From: Paraglaciecola mesophila KMM 241
GTDB lineage: Bacteria; Pseudomonadota; Gammaproteobacteria; Enterobacterales; Alteromonadaceae
Length of the DNA stretch: 64,000 bases
Direction: 5' to 3'
NCBI RefSeq assembly: GCF_000315015.1
Contig: NZ_BAEP01000056.1
Span: 35,937-99,936, forward strand
In this document: positions 9,636 to 18,404 of the stretch, in pieces
Layout of the letters: each line of letters starts with the position of its first letter
Numbering within the stretch: position 1 is the stretch's first letter
Position numbers and translations under genes: made by a program
Notes under the pieces: generated by a model
What the model was told of the DNA's origin: nothing
The model's input: the letters and a program-made list of their open reading frames with translations, nothing else
Databases searched by the model: none

Positions 9636-9664
9636 ACCACACGCAGTGAATCACTGAGTGTGGT
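9636..9664. promoter_or_regulatory. Long imperfect palindrome in the ybgI leader
   Basis: Arms ACCACAC and GTGTGGT enclose one mismatch, then CAGTGA / TCACTG around a single base. The left arm also overlaps a second inverted repeat, GTGGTC (9623-9628) and GACCAC (9635-9640), so the two hairpins exclude each other. Position between the predicted -10 and the start codon puts it in the mRNA leader. Role unknown. Confidence 0.5.
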
Positions 9665-9677
9665 GCGAATGCGGCGC

Positions 9678-9698
9678 ATTATAGGGTAATTTTCCCTA
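9678..9698 (-). promoter_or_regulatory. Predicted promoter -10 box with overlapping TAGGG/CCCTA inverted repeat
   Basis: On the minus strand TATAAT (9678-9683) is a perfect sigma-70 -10 box ahead of the ybgI-like gene; the -35 is weak. The spacer next to it is an inverted repeat, TAGGG and CCCTA arms 7 bases apart, placed where a repressor or activator could bind. Inferred from sequence pattern only. Confidence 0.45.
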
Positions 9699-9752
9699 AG
9701 AAACAGTAACCCTGGTAGGCTTGAAATACGAAACAATATAAAATATATAAAT

Positions 9753-11198
9753 TTACTTAAGCGCTGCTAAAAAACCTTTAAATTGCTCCTTGGTGCGCAT
9801 AACAGATGCTTTGTGCTCTACAATAGGTAATACATAGCCTATTCGTTGAACGTCACAGTGTTTACTGGGTTCATGTATTTGCTTAGCACTCAGATGTTCC
9901 AGTTGAGGGAGCCACGTTTTAATAAACTCGCCTTTAGGGTCAAATCGTTCACTTTGCGTCGTTGGGTTGAAAATTCGAAAATAAGGCGCTGCGTCAGTGC
10001 CTACAGATGCACTCCACTGCCAGCCGCCATTATTCGAGGCGTAATCCCCGTCAATCAACTGGCTCATAAAGTAATCTTCCGCCCACTGCCAAGGTAACAA
10101 AAGGTGCTTACAGTAAAAGCTCGCTACTATCATCCGCAATCGATTATGCATCCAACCAGTTTCTCGCAAAGCGTTCATTGCTGCATCGACTATCGGGTAC
10201 CCTGTTTTGCCTGCTTTCCATGCATCGAAGTGGTGTTGGTTACTTTCCCATTTAAAGTGTTGATAATGCTTTTGAAAAGGTAACCCACGGCTGACATGGG
10301 GGAAGTGATACATTACGTAGCGATAGAAATCCCGCCAAGCAATTTCTTTTACCCAAGTGTAGGCGCCATGATCTGGTGACAACGCATCATCTCCGTACTC
10401 TTGTAATACATGGAATAAACATTGCGCTGGACTCAGGGCCCCAATAGAAAGATAAGGGGATACCTTACTGGTACCCTCTACTGACGGAATATCTCGATTT
10501 TTCGGGTAAGCTGGGGCAAATTCGATGATAAATGCATTCATCTTTTTGGTTATTTGAGCCGCGGTGGTTGGCCAATTGGTTGAAAACTGCTCACTGATTT
10601 CCATCTCGTCTGTTTTCAATAATGAATCTATTGGGATACTGTCGTTTGCTGATTTTCTCAGGCCAGTATCACTGGCTTTATGATTATCCGGCACACCAGG
10701 TAATTGCTGTAAGGTCTTGTCTAACCAACGCTTAAAATATGGCGTGAAAACTTTATACGGCTCATTTTTAAGGTTCATTATTTCAGTAGGCTTCACTAAA
10801 CAAGTATCGTGAAACATGGCGAGTGGGATATTAATCTCTTTAAGAATATTCTTAACCGCCAAGTCACGCTGGCGTTCATCCCATTCATATTCGGCATTGC
10901 AATACACATGAGTGACGCCATTAGTAGTGCAAATGTCCTTAAGGCGCTCGGGAAGCGCTTGGTAAAGACTCCCCTCAATGATCTGCAATTCTATGTTCCG
11001 TTCGGCCAACTCCTTTTGCAGATTCGCTAAACGCTGATATATGAGGGCTACCTTACAGCTGGACAGATTATAAGTGTCCCATTGCTCCTTGGTGATAAAA
11101 TAAACCGCCGTCACGCTATCGTGGTTTACGACAGCATAATCTATCGCGCTATTCCACTTACTTCTTAAATCAGTTCTTAACCAAACTAGTGCGCTCAC
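9753..11198 (-). CDS. phrB: Deoxyribodipyrimidine photolyase
   Basis: Class I photolyase (481 residues) that uses blue light and FAD to split cyclobutane pyrimidine dimers. The N-terminal antenna-binding domain begins LVWLRTDLR; the C-terminal FAD domain carries WVKEIAWRDFYRYVMYHFPHVS, TGYPIVDAAMNALRETGWMHNRLRM and the SQLIDGDYASNNGGWQWSASVGTD region with PYFRIFNP, all typical of bacterial CPD photolyases. Length agrees with the E. coli enzyme (472). A cryptochrome-like relative cannot be excluded but the GGWQWSAS/GTDAAPYFRIFNP signature favours photolyase. Transcribed alone, upstream of the ybgI-like gene on the same strand. Confidence 0.93.
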   Translation of the reverse strand: MSALVWLRTDLRSKWNSAIDYAVVNHDSVTAVYFITKEQWDTYNLSSCKVALIYQRLANLQKELAERNIELQIIEGSLYQALPERLKDICTTNGVTHVYCNAEYEWDERQRDLAVKNILKEINIPLAMFHDTCLVKPTEIMNLKNEPYKVFTPYFKRWLDKTLQQLPGVPDNHKASDTGLRKSANDSIPIDSLLKTDEMEISEQFSTNWPTTAAQITKKMNAFIIEFAPAYPKNRDIPSVEGTSKVSPYLSIGALSPAQCLFHVLQEYGDDALSPDHGAYTWVKEIAWRDFYRYVMYHFPHVSRGLPFQKHYQHFKWESNQHHFDAWKAGKTGYPIVDAAMNALRETGWMHNRLRMIVASFYCKHLLLPWQWAEDYFMSQLIDGDYASNNGGWQWSASVGTDAAPYFRIFNPTTQSERFDPKGEFIKTWLPQLEHLSAKQIHEPSKHCDVQRIGYVLPIVEHKASVMRTKEQFKGFLAALK

Positions 11199-11276
11199 GT
11201 ACGTCCCTTTTTAATTCAAATGTAAACATGTGTCTGGCGAATATACGAAACTTGACTAAAACACGATCACTTGAAA

Positions 11277-11292
11277 TAGCAGAATTCTGCTA
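11277..11292. promoter_or_regulatory. 16-bp perfect palindrome upstream of photolyase
   Basis: TAGCAGAATTCTGCTA is its own reverse complement. It sits about 80 bases ahead of the phrB start and beside the terminator of the receptor gene, so it could be an operator for phrB. The binding protein is unknown. Confidence 0.4.
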
Positions 11293-11370
11293 ATGTAACC
11301 AAATCACTATATTTTCCGTCACATCATCCAAACGATTTGAGTGAAATATGCTCGCAAAAAAGTGCAAAAA

Positions 11371-11404
11371 AAAACCTTGTTACGAATTATCGTAACAAGG
11401 TTTT
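11371..11404. terminator. Intrinsic terminator of the TonB-dependent receptor gene
   Basis: Fourteen-base stem AAAACCTTGTTACG / CGTAACAAGGTTTT with a 6-base A/T loop, 19 bases after the receptor stop codon. In the minus direction the stem is followed by a T-rich run. Confidence 0.85.
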
Positions 11405-11422
11405 TAAAGGTCACCGATTATT

Positions 11423-14032
11423 TTAGAAGTTGTACTTCGCTTTAACGTAGTAGAAACCGCCATTGTAATCGAATGGACCATTTTCATAAAAACGGCCGCC
11501 AACTGCTGCAAATGAGCTTGCAGGCAATTCTTGGGCTTCAGTATCAAACAAATTACTCGCCCCTGCAGACAAGGTGATTTGGTCAGTTACAAAGTAGCTT
11601 ACTTCAGCATCTACTGTAGCACTGCTGCCAGCGTCTTCATTCCAACCACCTGGTTCAGCATCATCAGCGTGTACCGCGAAGTATTCACCGAAGTAGTTGA
11701 CCCGAATAAAGGCGCTAACAGTATCCCAGCTTTGCGATACGGTGAATGTCGCTCTGTGATGAGGAATGCCCTCTTCAAGCAGTTTAACCTTACCTGCACT
11801 TGTGGTATCTGGATTGAATTTCTCTACTTCAGTTTCATTCCAGTTGTAGGCTAATGAAAACTTGGTATCGCCTGATTCGAAGATAGGATGCGTATAGTTA
11901 GCCACTAAATCTAACCCTTGGGTTTTAGTATCAAAATCATTGGCGAAATACGTAACAGCAGAAATAAGCTCAGGATTTTGTACACCTAGTGTTCTCAGTT
12001 CTTCGTAGTCATCTGGGTTTACGTCAATTTGGCTAGATTGGGCAATACGATCATCAACCGTGATGCTGTACAAATCCGCACTGATAAAGAAGTCGCCACT
12101 TTGATAAACCGCACCGATAGCGAAGCTTTGTGAGTCTTCTGGTGTTAACTCTTTACCGCCATAAAACGCTGATAATGTATCAGTCGGTGGCGCCAAGAAG
12201 CTTTGAATCAAATCACCGCCAACGATAGACGTTTGTGTATTGACCACATTCGCTTGGCCTACAGTAGGAGCCCGAAAACCAGTGCTGGTTGAAGCACGCA
12301 AAGAAAGCTCATCAGTGACGGAATACTGCGCCGTCAACTTATAGTTAGTGGTATCGCCAAAGGTCGTAAAGTCCTCATAACGAACCGCCGCGCCGAGCAA
12401 TAAGTCTTCGGTAATATACGCTTCAACATCTACATACGCTGCTACACTGCGACGGGTATTAGTGCCTTGAGATTCGGGACCGAAACCTTTGAAGCCATGT
12501 GAGCCAATATTGAATCCTTGTGATGCATAATCACCAGCTTTCCAAGAGGCCTCTTCACCCGCAACAATTTCAAATGACTCTTCACGCCATTCAAGACCAC
12601 CTGCAACGTTTAACGAATCAATACCGTCTACGTCAACTTGCTTCGACAAGTCAAGGTTAAACATTTTCTCTAACTGAATGTACTTACCGGTATCAAATTC
12701 CGTTGGGGTGTCTAATCCCAATGAAGGATTAAGTGTGTTTGTCAGGTTAAACGATGATTCACTTCGACCGACAGAGCCACTTAAATCGAAGAGCGCGCCT
12801 GATAAGAAACCACTTTTCAATTCGCCTTCAACGCCAATAACCAATGAGGTATCAGTGATGTTTCCGCCAAACGCGGGTGTATACCCGCCAGGAAAAATTT
12901 GATTCATTGAGAAACAATTAGGATCGGCAGCCATCTGTTGATATGCCGCAGTATCTAACACATTTCCGTCAACAACCGTTCCGTCAGCTAGCGTCACTTT
13001 AGGAATAGCAACTGTTGCACAAGAGCGCTCTTCCCCTGCGGCCTCGCCAACATCACCTACTAATAGCGTTTCCCCACCATCATTTGAATAGACTTGACCA
13101 CGGTTATGGGGGTTTCGGTAGTAAAAACCGCCGATGATATCGCGCTCGGAATAGTTACCGAACATGTAGAATTTCTTGTCATCGCCAAGATCAAGCCCTA
13201 CGTTACCAAATAGGCTAATGTCGTCGTTGATCTCTGGGTTACCCCAAATTTGTGCAGGATCACCAACAGCAGTATTACCTTGAGCAATTAGATTAGCCGC
13301 ATCGGGGCGCTGTACGCTACGACTGGTTGCGTCGGCATTTTTAAGCTGAAAACTTAGGTTAGCGTAACCATCTTTAGTGAACGGTAAACCAACATTACCT
13401 TCTACAGTGGTTGTTGCACCGTCACCTTCATAATACTCGCCGCGTTTAACGGATAAAGAACCGCCGTCAGCGTCATCCTTTAAAACAAAGTTCATTACAC
13501 CCGCTATCGCATCAGAGCCATACTGAGCAGCTGCGCCGTCGCGTAATACTTCGACTTGTTTTAACGCTGAACTAGGAATAACCGAAATATCTGGACCTTG
13601 AGCACCATCATTGATGCCACCGCCTTGAAAAGCGATAACCGAAGCACGGTGACGGCGCTTACCGTTAACCAATACGAGGGTACTGTCTGAAGACAGACCA
13701 CGTAAGTTAACTGGGCGAATGAGGGTCGCAGCATCAGAAATGGGTTGAGCGCGAGCAGTAAACGACGGAACCGTACTTACTAGCATATCTAGCATATCTG
13801 TGGATGCTGATTTACCGAGCTCATCCCCGCCTATGATATCGATAGGCACTGGAGAATCTGCAACTGAACGAGGGGCTGAGCGGCTTCCTACCACCGCTAT
13901 TTTTTCTACATCCGCACTATCGTCTTTTACTTGTTGAGCGTATACAGGACTTATTGCGGTGACCGCAACCGCCGTCGATGTAGCAATAACGTAGCGAATA
14001 CTTTTCGTTAATTTGTTTAATGACGTGTTCAT
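11423..14032 (-). CDS. TonB-dependent receptor
   Basis: An 869-residue outer-membrane TonB-dependent receptor. A Sec signal peptide ends at about Ala32 (SPVYAQQ); a TonB-box-like segment VEKIAVVGSR (43-51) precedes the plug domain (about 58-180, with LVNGKRRHRAS and VEVLRDGAAAQYGSDAIAGVMNF-like blocks), then a 22-strand barrel ending in the usual aromatic residue, YYVKAKYNF. The substrate is not readable. Relatives in Alteromonadales take up siderophores, vitamins or oligosaccharides; no linked ABC transporter, regulator or hydrolase points to one. It is monocistronic: a palindrome lies about 200 bases upstream and a terminator follows immediately. Confidence 0.9.
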   Translation of the reverse strand: MNTSLNKLTKSIRYVIATSTAVAVTAISPVYAQQVKDDSADVEKIAVVGSRSAPRSVADSPVPIDIIGGDELGKSASTDMLDMLVSTVPSFTARAQPISDAATLIRPVNLRGLSSDSTLVLVNGKRRHRASVIAFQGGGINDGAQGPDISVIPSSALKQVEVLRDGAAAQYGSDAIAGVMNFVLKDDADGGSLSVKRGEYYEGDGATTTVEGNVGLPFTKDGYANLSFQLKNADATSRSVQRPDAANLIAQGNTAVGDPAQIWGNPEINDDISLFGNVGLDLGDDKKFYMFGNYSERDIIGGFYYRNPHNRGQVYSNDGGETLLVGDVGEAAGEERSCATVAIPKVTLADGTVVDGNVLDTAAYQQMAADPNCFSMNQIFPGGYTPAFGGNITDTSLVIGVEGELKSGFLSGALFDLSGSVGRSESSFNLTNTLNPSLGLDTPTEFDTGKYIQLEKMFNLDLSKQVDVDGIDSLNVAGGLEWREESFEIVAGEEASWKAGDYASQGFNIGSHGFKGFGPESQGTNTRRSVAAYVDVEAYITEDLLLGAAVRYEDFTTFGDTTNYKLTAQYSVTDELSLRASTSTGFRAPTVGQANVVNTQTSIVGGDLIQSFLAPPTDTLSAFYGGKELTPEDSQSFAIGAVYQSGDFFISADLYSITVDDRIAQSSQIDVNPDDYEELRTLGVQNPELISAVTYFANDFDTKTQGLDLVANYTHPIFESGDTKFSLAYNWNETEVEKFNPDTTSAGKVKLLEEGIPHHRATFTVSQSWDTVSAFIRVNYFGEYFAVHADDAEPGGWNEDAGSSATVDAEVSYFVTDQITLSAGASNLFDTEAQELPASSFAAVGGRFYENGPFDYNGGFYYVKAKYNF

Positions 14033-14227
14033 TTAATTTCCAACTTTATTTGTTTTTTAATTATGCATGCACGTTTTTATTGTTATTTTTCAGTGTGAAC
14101 TGATTTGCGTTGCACGGTTGATAACTCAGTAGAAACTGTCCGGTTTGTATTGAATTACTTATTATTTATAACGATAAAAAGTTGAACTTACAAACAGATT
14201 AAATGGTCGAATAGAGTTAGCTGTCAC

Positions 14228-14248
14228 TAACAGTGATATACACTGTTA
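14228..14248. promoter_or_regulatory. 21-bp palindrome upstream of the receptor gene
   Basis: Perfect 8-bp arms TAACAGTG and CACTGTTA separated by ATATA. It lies about 200 bases ahead of the receptor start in a 364-base gene-free stretch (14033-14396) that otherwise shows only A/T-rich sequence and the sohB terminator. Operator-like by form; regulator unknown. Confidence 0.45.
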
Positions 14249-14342
14249 AATTATATTTAACAGCCCAGTAAAGCGGTTATTTTGATTTAAACGATATATT
14301 ATATAGATAAAAATTGCACAGTTAGTTTTTTCAGACAAAAAA

Positions 14343-14363
14343 ATACCGGCATTAAACCGGTAT
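14343..14363. terminator. Intrinsic terminator of sohB
   Basis: Stem ATACCGG / CCGGTAT with a 7-base loop and a T-rich run on the minus strand, 34 bases beyond the sohB stop codon. Confidence 0.75.
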
Positions 14364-14396
14364 CTTTAAGCAAAAATTAATCGTAAGTCTAATTGC

Positions 14397-15431
14397 CTAT
14401 TTGGCAATAACTTGGGTTTTACTCCATACCTTAATCAACGACTGCACCACGCCTTTGGTTACAGATATGCCAAATTTTTCAGCGAGATTCTTTTTGACAG
14501 AATATTTGACTGAATAAATTTTCTTATCGTTATTCGCGTTGAGTAAAAAGTCATCAGATGTTTGTATTGTATCAACCAATCCAAGGTCTAAGGCTTTACT
14601 GCCGTACCAATATTCACCCGTAGCGACCTTATCAATAGCTAACGCTGGTCTGTGCTCTTGCACAAAGCCTTTGAACATTTGATGTACGTCTTCCAATTCA
14701 TCGCGGAACTTTTCACGTCCTTCATCATTGTTTTCGCCAAACATGGTCAACGTGCGCTTAAATTGCCCGGCTGTATGTTGCTCAAACTCAATATCGTTTT
14801 TCTTCAATAATTTATTAAAGTTGGGGATTTGTGCAATAACACCAATAGAGCCGATAATGGCAAATTTTGCGGCCAATACATTATCTGCAACACAGGCCAT
14901 CATATAACCACCACTTGCCGCGACTTTATCAACCGCAACCGTCAAGGGGATGTCCTTGTCTTTTAGGCGTTGTAACTGCGATGCTGCAAGTCCATAGCCA
15001 TGCACAACCCCACCACCGCTTTCAAGTCGAACGAGCACCTCATCTTTAGGCTTGGCAATGCAAATGATGGCGGTTACTTCTTCCCTTAAGTTATCGACTT
15101 CGTGGGCATCCATAGAGCCATTAAAGTCAATCACATAAAGATTACCTTTTTCATCGTTGTCGCCTTTGTGCTTTGCCTCTTTCTTAGCGGCCTTGTCCGC
15201 TTTTTTCTGCTCTTTGTTTTTCTTCTTTAACTCGTCTTTACTGCAAATTAAATGATTAACATTATCTTTGATGTCATCTAAGCGCTCTGAAATCGAGTCT
15301 ATTTCAAGGTTTCCCTTAGGTTGTTTCTGTTTACTGATCAACCCTACTACGCCTCCAACGACGAGTAATATAGCGATTACAATGGTCACTGCTTTGGCTA
15401 TAAATAAGCCGTACTCATACAAAAATTCCAA
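14397..15431 (-). CDS. sohB: Inner-membrane serine protease SohB
   Basis: A 344-residue peptidase of family S49 (signal peptide peptidase SppA relatives). A membrane segment (about residues 10-32) anchors the protein; a very charged, lysine-rich linker (about 65-95) follows; then the protease domain with the nucleophile Ser173 in AASGGYMMA and the general base Lys225 in AGQFKRTLT. This Ser/Lys dyad and the length match E. coli SohB. It probably degrades peptides or misfolded proteins in the periplasmic side of the membrane. It has its own terminator and lies upstream of, but is probably independent of, the receptor gene. Confidence 0.92.
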   Translation of the reverse strand: MEFLYEYGLFIAKAVTIVIAILLVVGGVVGLISKQKQPKGNLEIDSISERLDDIKDNVNHLICSKDELKKKNKEQKKADKAAKKEAKHKGDNDEKGNLYVIDFNGSMDAHEVDNLREEVTAIICIAKPKDEVLVRLESGGGVVHGYGLAASQLQRLKDKDIPLTVAVDKVAASGGYMMACVADNVLAAKFAIIGSIGVIAQIPNFNKLLKKNDIEFEQHTAGQFKRTLTMFGENNDEGREKFRDELEDVHQMFKGFVQEHRPALAIDKVATGEYWYGSKALDLGLVDTIQTSDDFLLNANNDKKIYSVKYSVKKNLAEKFGISVTKGVVQSLIKVWSKTQVIAK

Positions 15432-15481
15432 TTCTGTTTACTCCTTAATAACTGACTTAAGCGATATTGGGACTAAATCGC

Positions 15482-15511
15482 AAAAAAAAAGCTAGGCGAG
15501 GCCTAGCTTTT
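15482..15511. terminator. Intrinsic terminator of the lipase gene
   Basis: Perfect 7-bp stem GCTAGGC / GCCTAGC around GAG, flanked by nine A residues on the left and TTTTAT on the right. On the minus strand the nine T residues follow the hairpin, a textbook terminator. Confidence 0.9.
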
Positions 15512-15527
15512 ATCTTTAAGTAAAGAA

Positions 15528-18146
15528 TTAGTTCGCCACAACAGACTCATCTGAAATAACAATATCTGTTCCTTCAGAAGTGAAGTAATTGACTGCTTGA
15601 TTCTGCATCTCTGCTGTAGCAGCAACACTCGGTGTTGGCACAAACAAAGATTGGTGAGCCCCAGCTGAGAAATACACTACGCCGTTTTGTGTTGCATCAC
15701 CTTGTATTGTAGCCGACACCTGCTCCAATCCCATCACTTGAGACAATGGAATACCACCAGATAATGGCAACGAAGTTACGACAGGGTTAACCTGATCTGT
15801 TAACGCCGTTGTACCGTCATCATTCACTCCACCACCGACAACGAGTTGCATTAACGTAGGTGTATTGCCCGCCATTTGTTGTGCATAATTAATCGGGTCG
15901 CCTGCATCTAATATTGTCTGCGCCGCAAACACAAACTGACTGAAAGTAGCATCAATCTCTGCTTTAGGTGCATCTTCTAATGCACCATAAAATGCGCTAA
16001 AGGCAGGGCGAATAGCCGCTTCTGCGGTAAGTCCGTTGGCAGCCGCATATTGGCCTAAAAAGGCGACAAAGTCCTCTGATGAAGCAGCTAATAAAGAGCC
16101 TTTAATCAGTGGCCCAAAGTCAGGTGATTCGAATAAAAAGTTTGCCACCCCGCCTGATGGCACGTTCAACACGGCGGTATCGACATTGTACATATCGCTA
16201 AAGGGAGCGAAATCACCCTCGAACGGCGTATTCGCGTTAGCGAGTGTGTTCATACCCGAAATTGAACCTAAGCTTTGTGAGATGAAATGAACTTTAGATG
16301 TATCAACATCCACCATCCCTGACGCATCATTTATGGCATTTAACGCTAGCCGTAAACCTAAGGTATCAGTCCCGCTTTGACGTAAATTATCACGAGCAGT
16401 AATTAAACTCGCAAGGTTCATGTAATCCGTAGGCGAATTGGTAGACGCATTTACGTTCGTTCCATCGGCTAAGGAAAAACCACGTGCACCGTGTAATGGG
16501 TGATCAATAGCAACTGTTGCAAAGCCTGCAAGTGAAAACGCGGCTGCTACGACCAAGGCATTCTCTTTTTGACCGGTAATACCGTGCTGAACGATAATGA
16601 CGGGCCAACCATCTTCGGGTTTCGTCGGTACTTCAATAACACCACCGGTTGCCGCCGAAAGCATGGCAATCACTGATTCATCAGGTACGGTAAACTGCAC
16701 GCCTAGCGTCTCAGTACCCGCTTCGTTAAATGGTGTTGACTCATCATCTTCGTTCGTTCCTTGTGCCATAGGCAAAGGATTGAACTTGGTCAGATTGCGT
16801 GGGTCGTCTATACCTAAAGACGATAAATCCAAATCACGCAGTTGTCCTTGGGATGCAACTTGGCACAGCTCATCATTTGGTCCAACGGCCCCTGCTTGAA
16901 TTAAAGAGGTAACAGTTTCTGCGCCCATTAATTGCAATGTAGCGCCACTGGTACACATTGCACGCCACCAGTCACCTAACGGATTAGTGGTGCTCAAATA
17001 ATAAGGTAATTTCACCTCGCCTTCGATGCGCGTGGCTGCACAGAAAGGGCCGGCTGTTGCAAATGTTTTCGTGGCCACCTCGTTTAAAGCAGAGCTGGTA
17101 TCCATAATATTCGTTACAAGACCTGCGCAGGTGTTTAAACCAACAGCTGTCAGTTGCGCTAACTCGGCTTCAGAAAGCAATGCTGGAGCCAAGACGTCAA
17201 ATGCTTTTGTAATGCCTTCAGCCGATACATTTAATTGAGGTAAATAATCACGAGCAACCGTTGCGGCAGTAGCGACATCGCCGCCTGTCGCGGCCATAGT
17301 CGCGCCAAATGCAGTAGCATAACCGGCAATTTGCAGGTTTTTAATAGAATCCATCACGGTGCCAGCAGAGACTGTTGAAAAATACGCCGCATAAGAAATC
17401 GCTTCGCGTTCTATGCCTGAGGGGATCACCACATCCACTAAACTATTAACTAAAGTTTGCAATTGCAGCTGTTCTTCGGTGGCAAGGGGCAAAGTATTGA
17501 TGTCTTGACGAGCGAGCTCCCACGAACTTGACCCTTTAACGCTCTTTCCATCGGTATCAAGCAAAGCATCAGTTACCACTAGCATATGGCCTTGACTAGA
17601 CGCCAATGGCTTAAGAGGTATAACAGCAATTGAACCTGAGCCTTCATTCGTATAAGAAGCAATAAAGTCTACTCCGTACACAAGCTCTTCACCGAGTTCA
17701 CATGGCACACCCGGCGCTGCAGCTACTGCGGCAATGGCCTGACACGTTGCCGAAGTGCCTTCTAAGGCTTGGGTGGCTTTGAAGAGTTTTATGGATGCGC
17801 CGTTAACGCTGCTTGCGTCTATATCAAGTCCTGTAGGTAGGGTTACTCTGATTGAGAATGGATTTTGAGTTGACCATCCATCTAACGCGCTTAATGCGTG
17901 CTCTGGGTTGCCCCCATCAAATACAGCATCACCTTCAGTATTTAATGTAAAGTCGAAAAAGTTACCACTTGGCAACATTAACAAATCGTTGGGTAAATTG
18001 AGATCGCTGTTGGCGGGGTCAAACACCACCCTAGCGAATGGTTTTTCAACAGGGGTATTGGTCTCTATATCTGCTACGGAGTCTCCATTACAGCCTGTAA
18101 GTCCCAGCACAGCTGCGATACTCGCACTAAGCAAAAGTTTATTCAT
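15528..18146 (-). CDS. Extracellular lipase lipoprotein, Pla-1/cef (VolA-like) family
   Basis: An 872-residue lipoprotein resembling the Pla-1/cef lipases of Aeromonas and surface-exposed VolA of Vibrio, which cleave lysophosphatidylcholine or other lipids to free fatty acids. The lipobox LTGC puts the lipidated cysteine at residue 19. The N-terminal half is an Ig-like or cell-surface part; the C-terminal half is an alpha/beta hydrolase with the oxyanion segment VIIVQHGITGQKEN and the presumed nucleophile in HFISQSLGSISG (near residue 625). The first glycine of the usual GxSxG elbow is Ser here. The catalytic His near the C terminus may be in GAHQSLFV. Monocistronic with its own terminator. 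Confidence 0.83.
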   Translation of the reverse strand: MNKLLLSASIAAVLGLTGCNGDSVADIETNTPVEKPFARVVFDPANSDLNLPNDLLMLPSGNFFDFTLNTEGDAVFDGGNPEHALSALDGWSTQNPFSIRVTLPTGLDIDASSVNGASIKLFKATQALEGTSATCQAIAAVAAAPGVPCELGEELVYGVDFIASYTNEGSGSIAVIPLKPLASSQGHMLVVTDALLDTDGKSVKGSSSWELARQDINTLPLATEEQLQLQTLVNSLVDVVIPSGIEREAISYAAYFSTVSAGTVMDSIKNLQIAGYATAFGATMAATGGDVATAATVARDYLPQLNVSAEGITKAFDVLAPALLSEAELAQLTAVGLNTCAGLVTNIMDTSSALNEVATKTFATAGPFCAATRIEGEVKLPYYLSTTNPLGDWWRAMCTSGATLQLMGAETVTSLIQAGAVGPNDELCQVASQGQLRDLDLSSLGIDDPRNLTKFNPLPMAQGTNEDDESTPFNEAGTETLGVQFTVPDESVIAMLSAATGGVIEVPTKPEDGWPVIIVQHGITGQKENALVVAAAFSLAGFATVAIDHPLHGARGFSLADGTNVNASTNSPTDYMNLASLITARDNLRQSGTDTLGLRLALNAINDASGMVDVDTSKVHFISQSLGSISGMNTLANANTPFEGDFAPFSDMYNVDTAVLNVPSGGVANFLFESPDFGPLIKGSLLAASSEDFVAFLGQYAAANGLTAEAAIRPAFSAFYGALEDAPKAEIDATFSQFVFAAQTILDAGDPINYAQQMAGNTPTLMQLVVGGGVNDDGTTALTDQVNPVVTSLPLSGGIPLSQVMGLEQVSATIQGDATQNGVVYFSAGAHQSLFVPTPSVAATAEMQNQAVNYFTSEGTDIVISDESVVAN

Positions 18147-18404
18147 TGTATTTCCCTACCTCTTTATTATTCAATTGGCTTTGCATGTTCTAGGAATCAA
18201 TTAGACCTATGCCCATCTATCAACAGTATAAATAACACGTTAGACCAGTTGCTCCCTGGCCCATCTTATGTAGTTTGGTATTGATTTGCAAAGGTTTGTT
18301 AATCACTTGTAACGTAAAACAATCTAGTCTTCCAAGACTAATTCGGTAGGATATTTTCACATCTAAATGATAAAATCAGCAAAATTTACTTGAATTAGAC
18401 ATAT

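Noticed and set aside
12678..12902. Antisense frame inside the TonB-dependent receptor
   Set aside because: It lies opposite a strong coding region and codes low-complexity sequence.
13770..13800. Repeat CTAGCATAT in the receptor gene
   Set aside because: It is a two-copy coding repeat (DMLDML) in the plug domain, without evident regulatory meaning.
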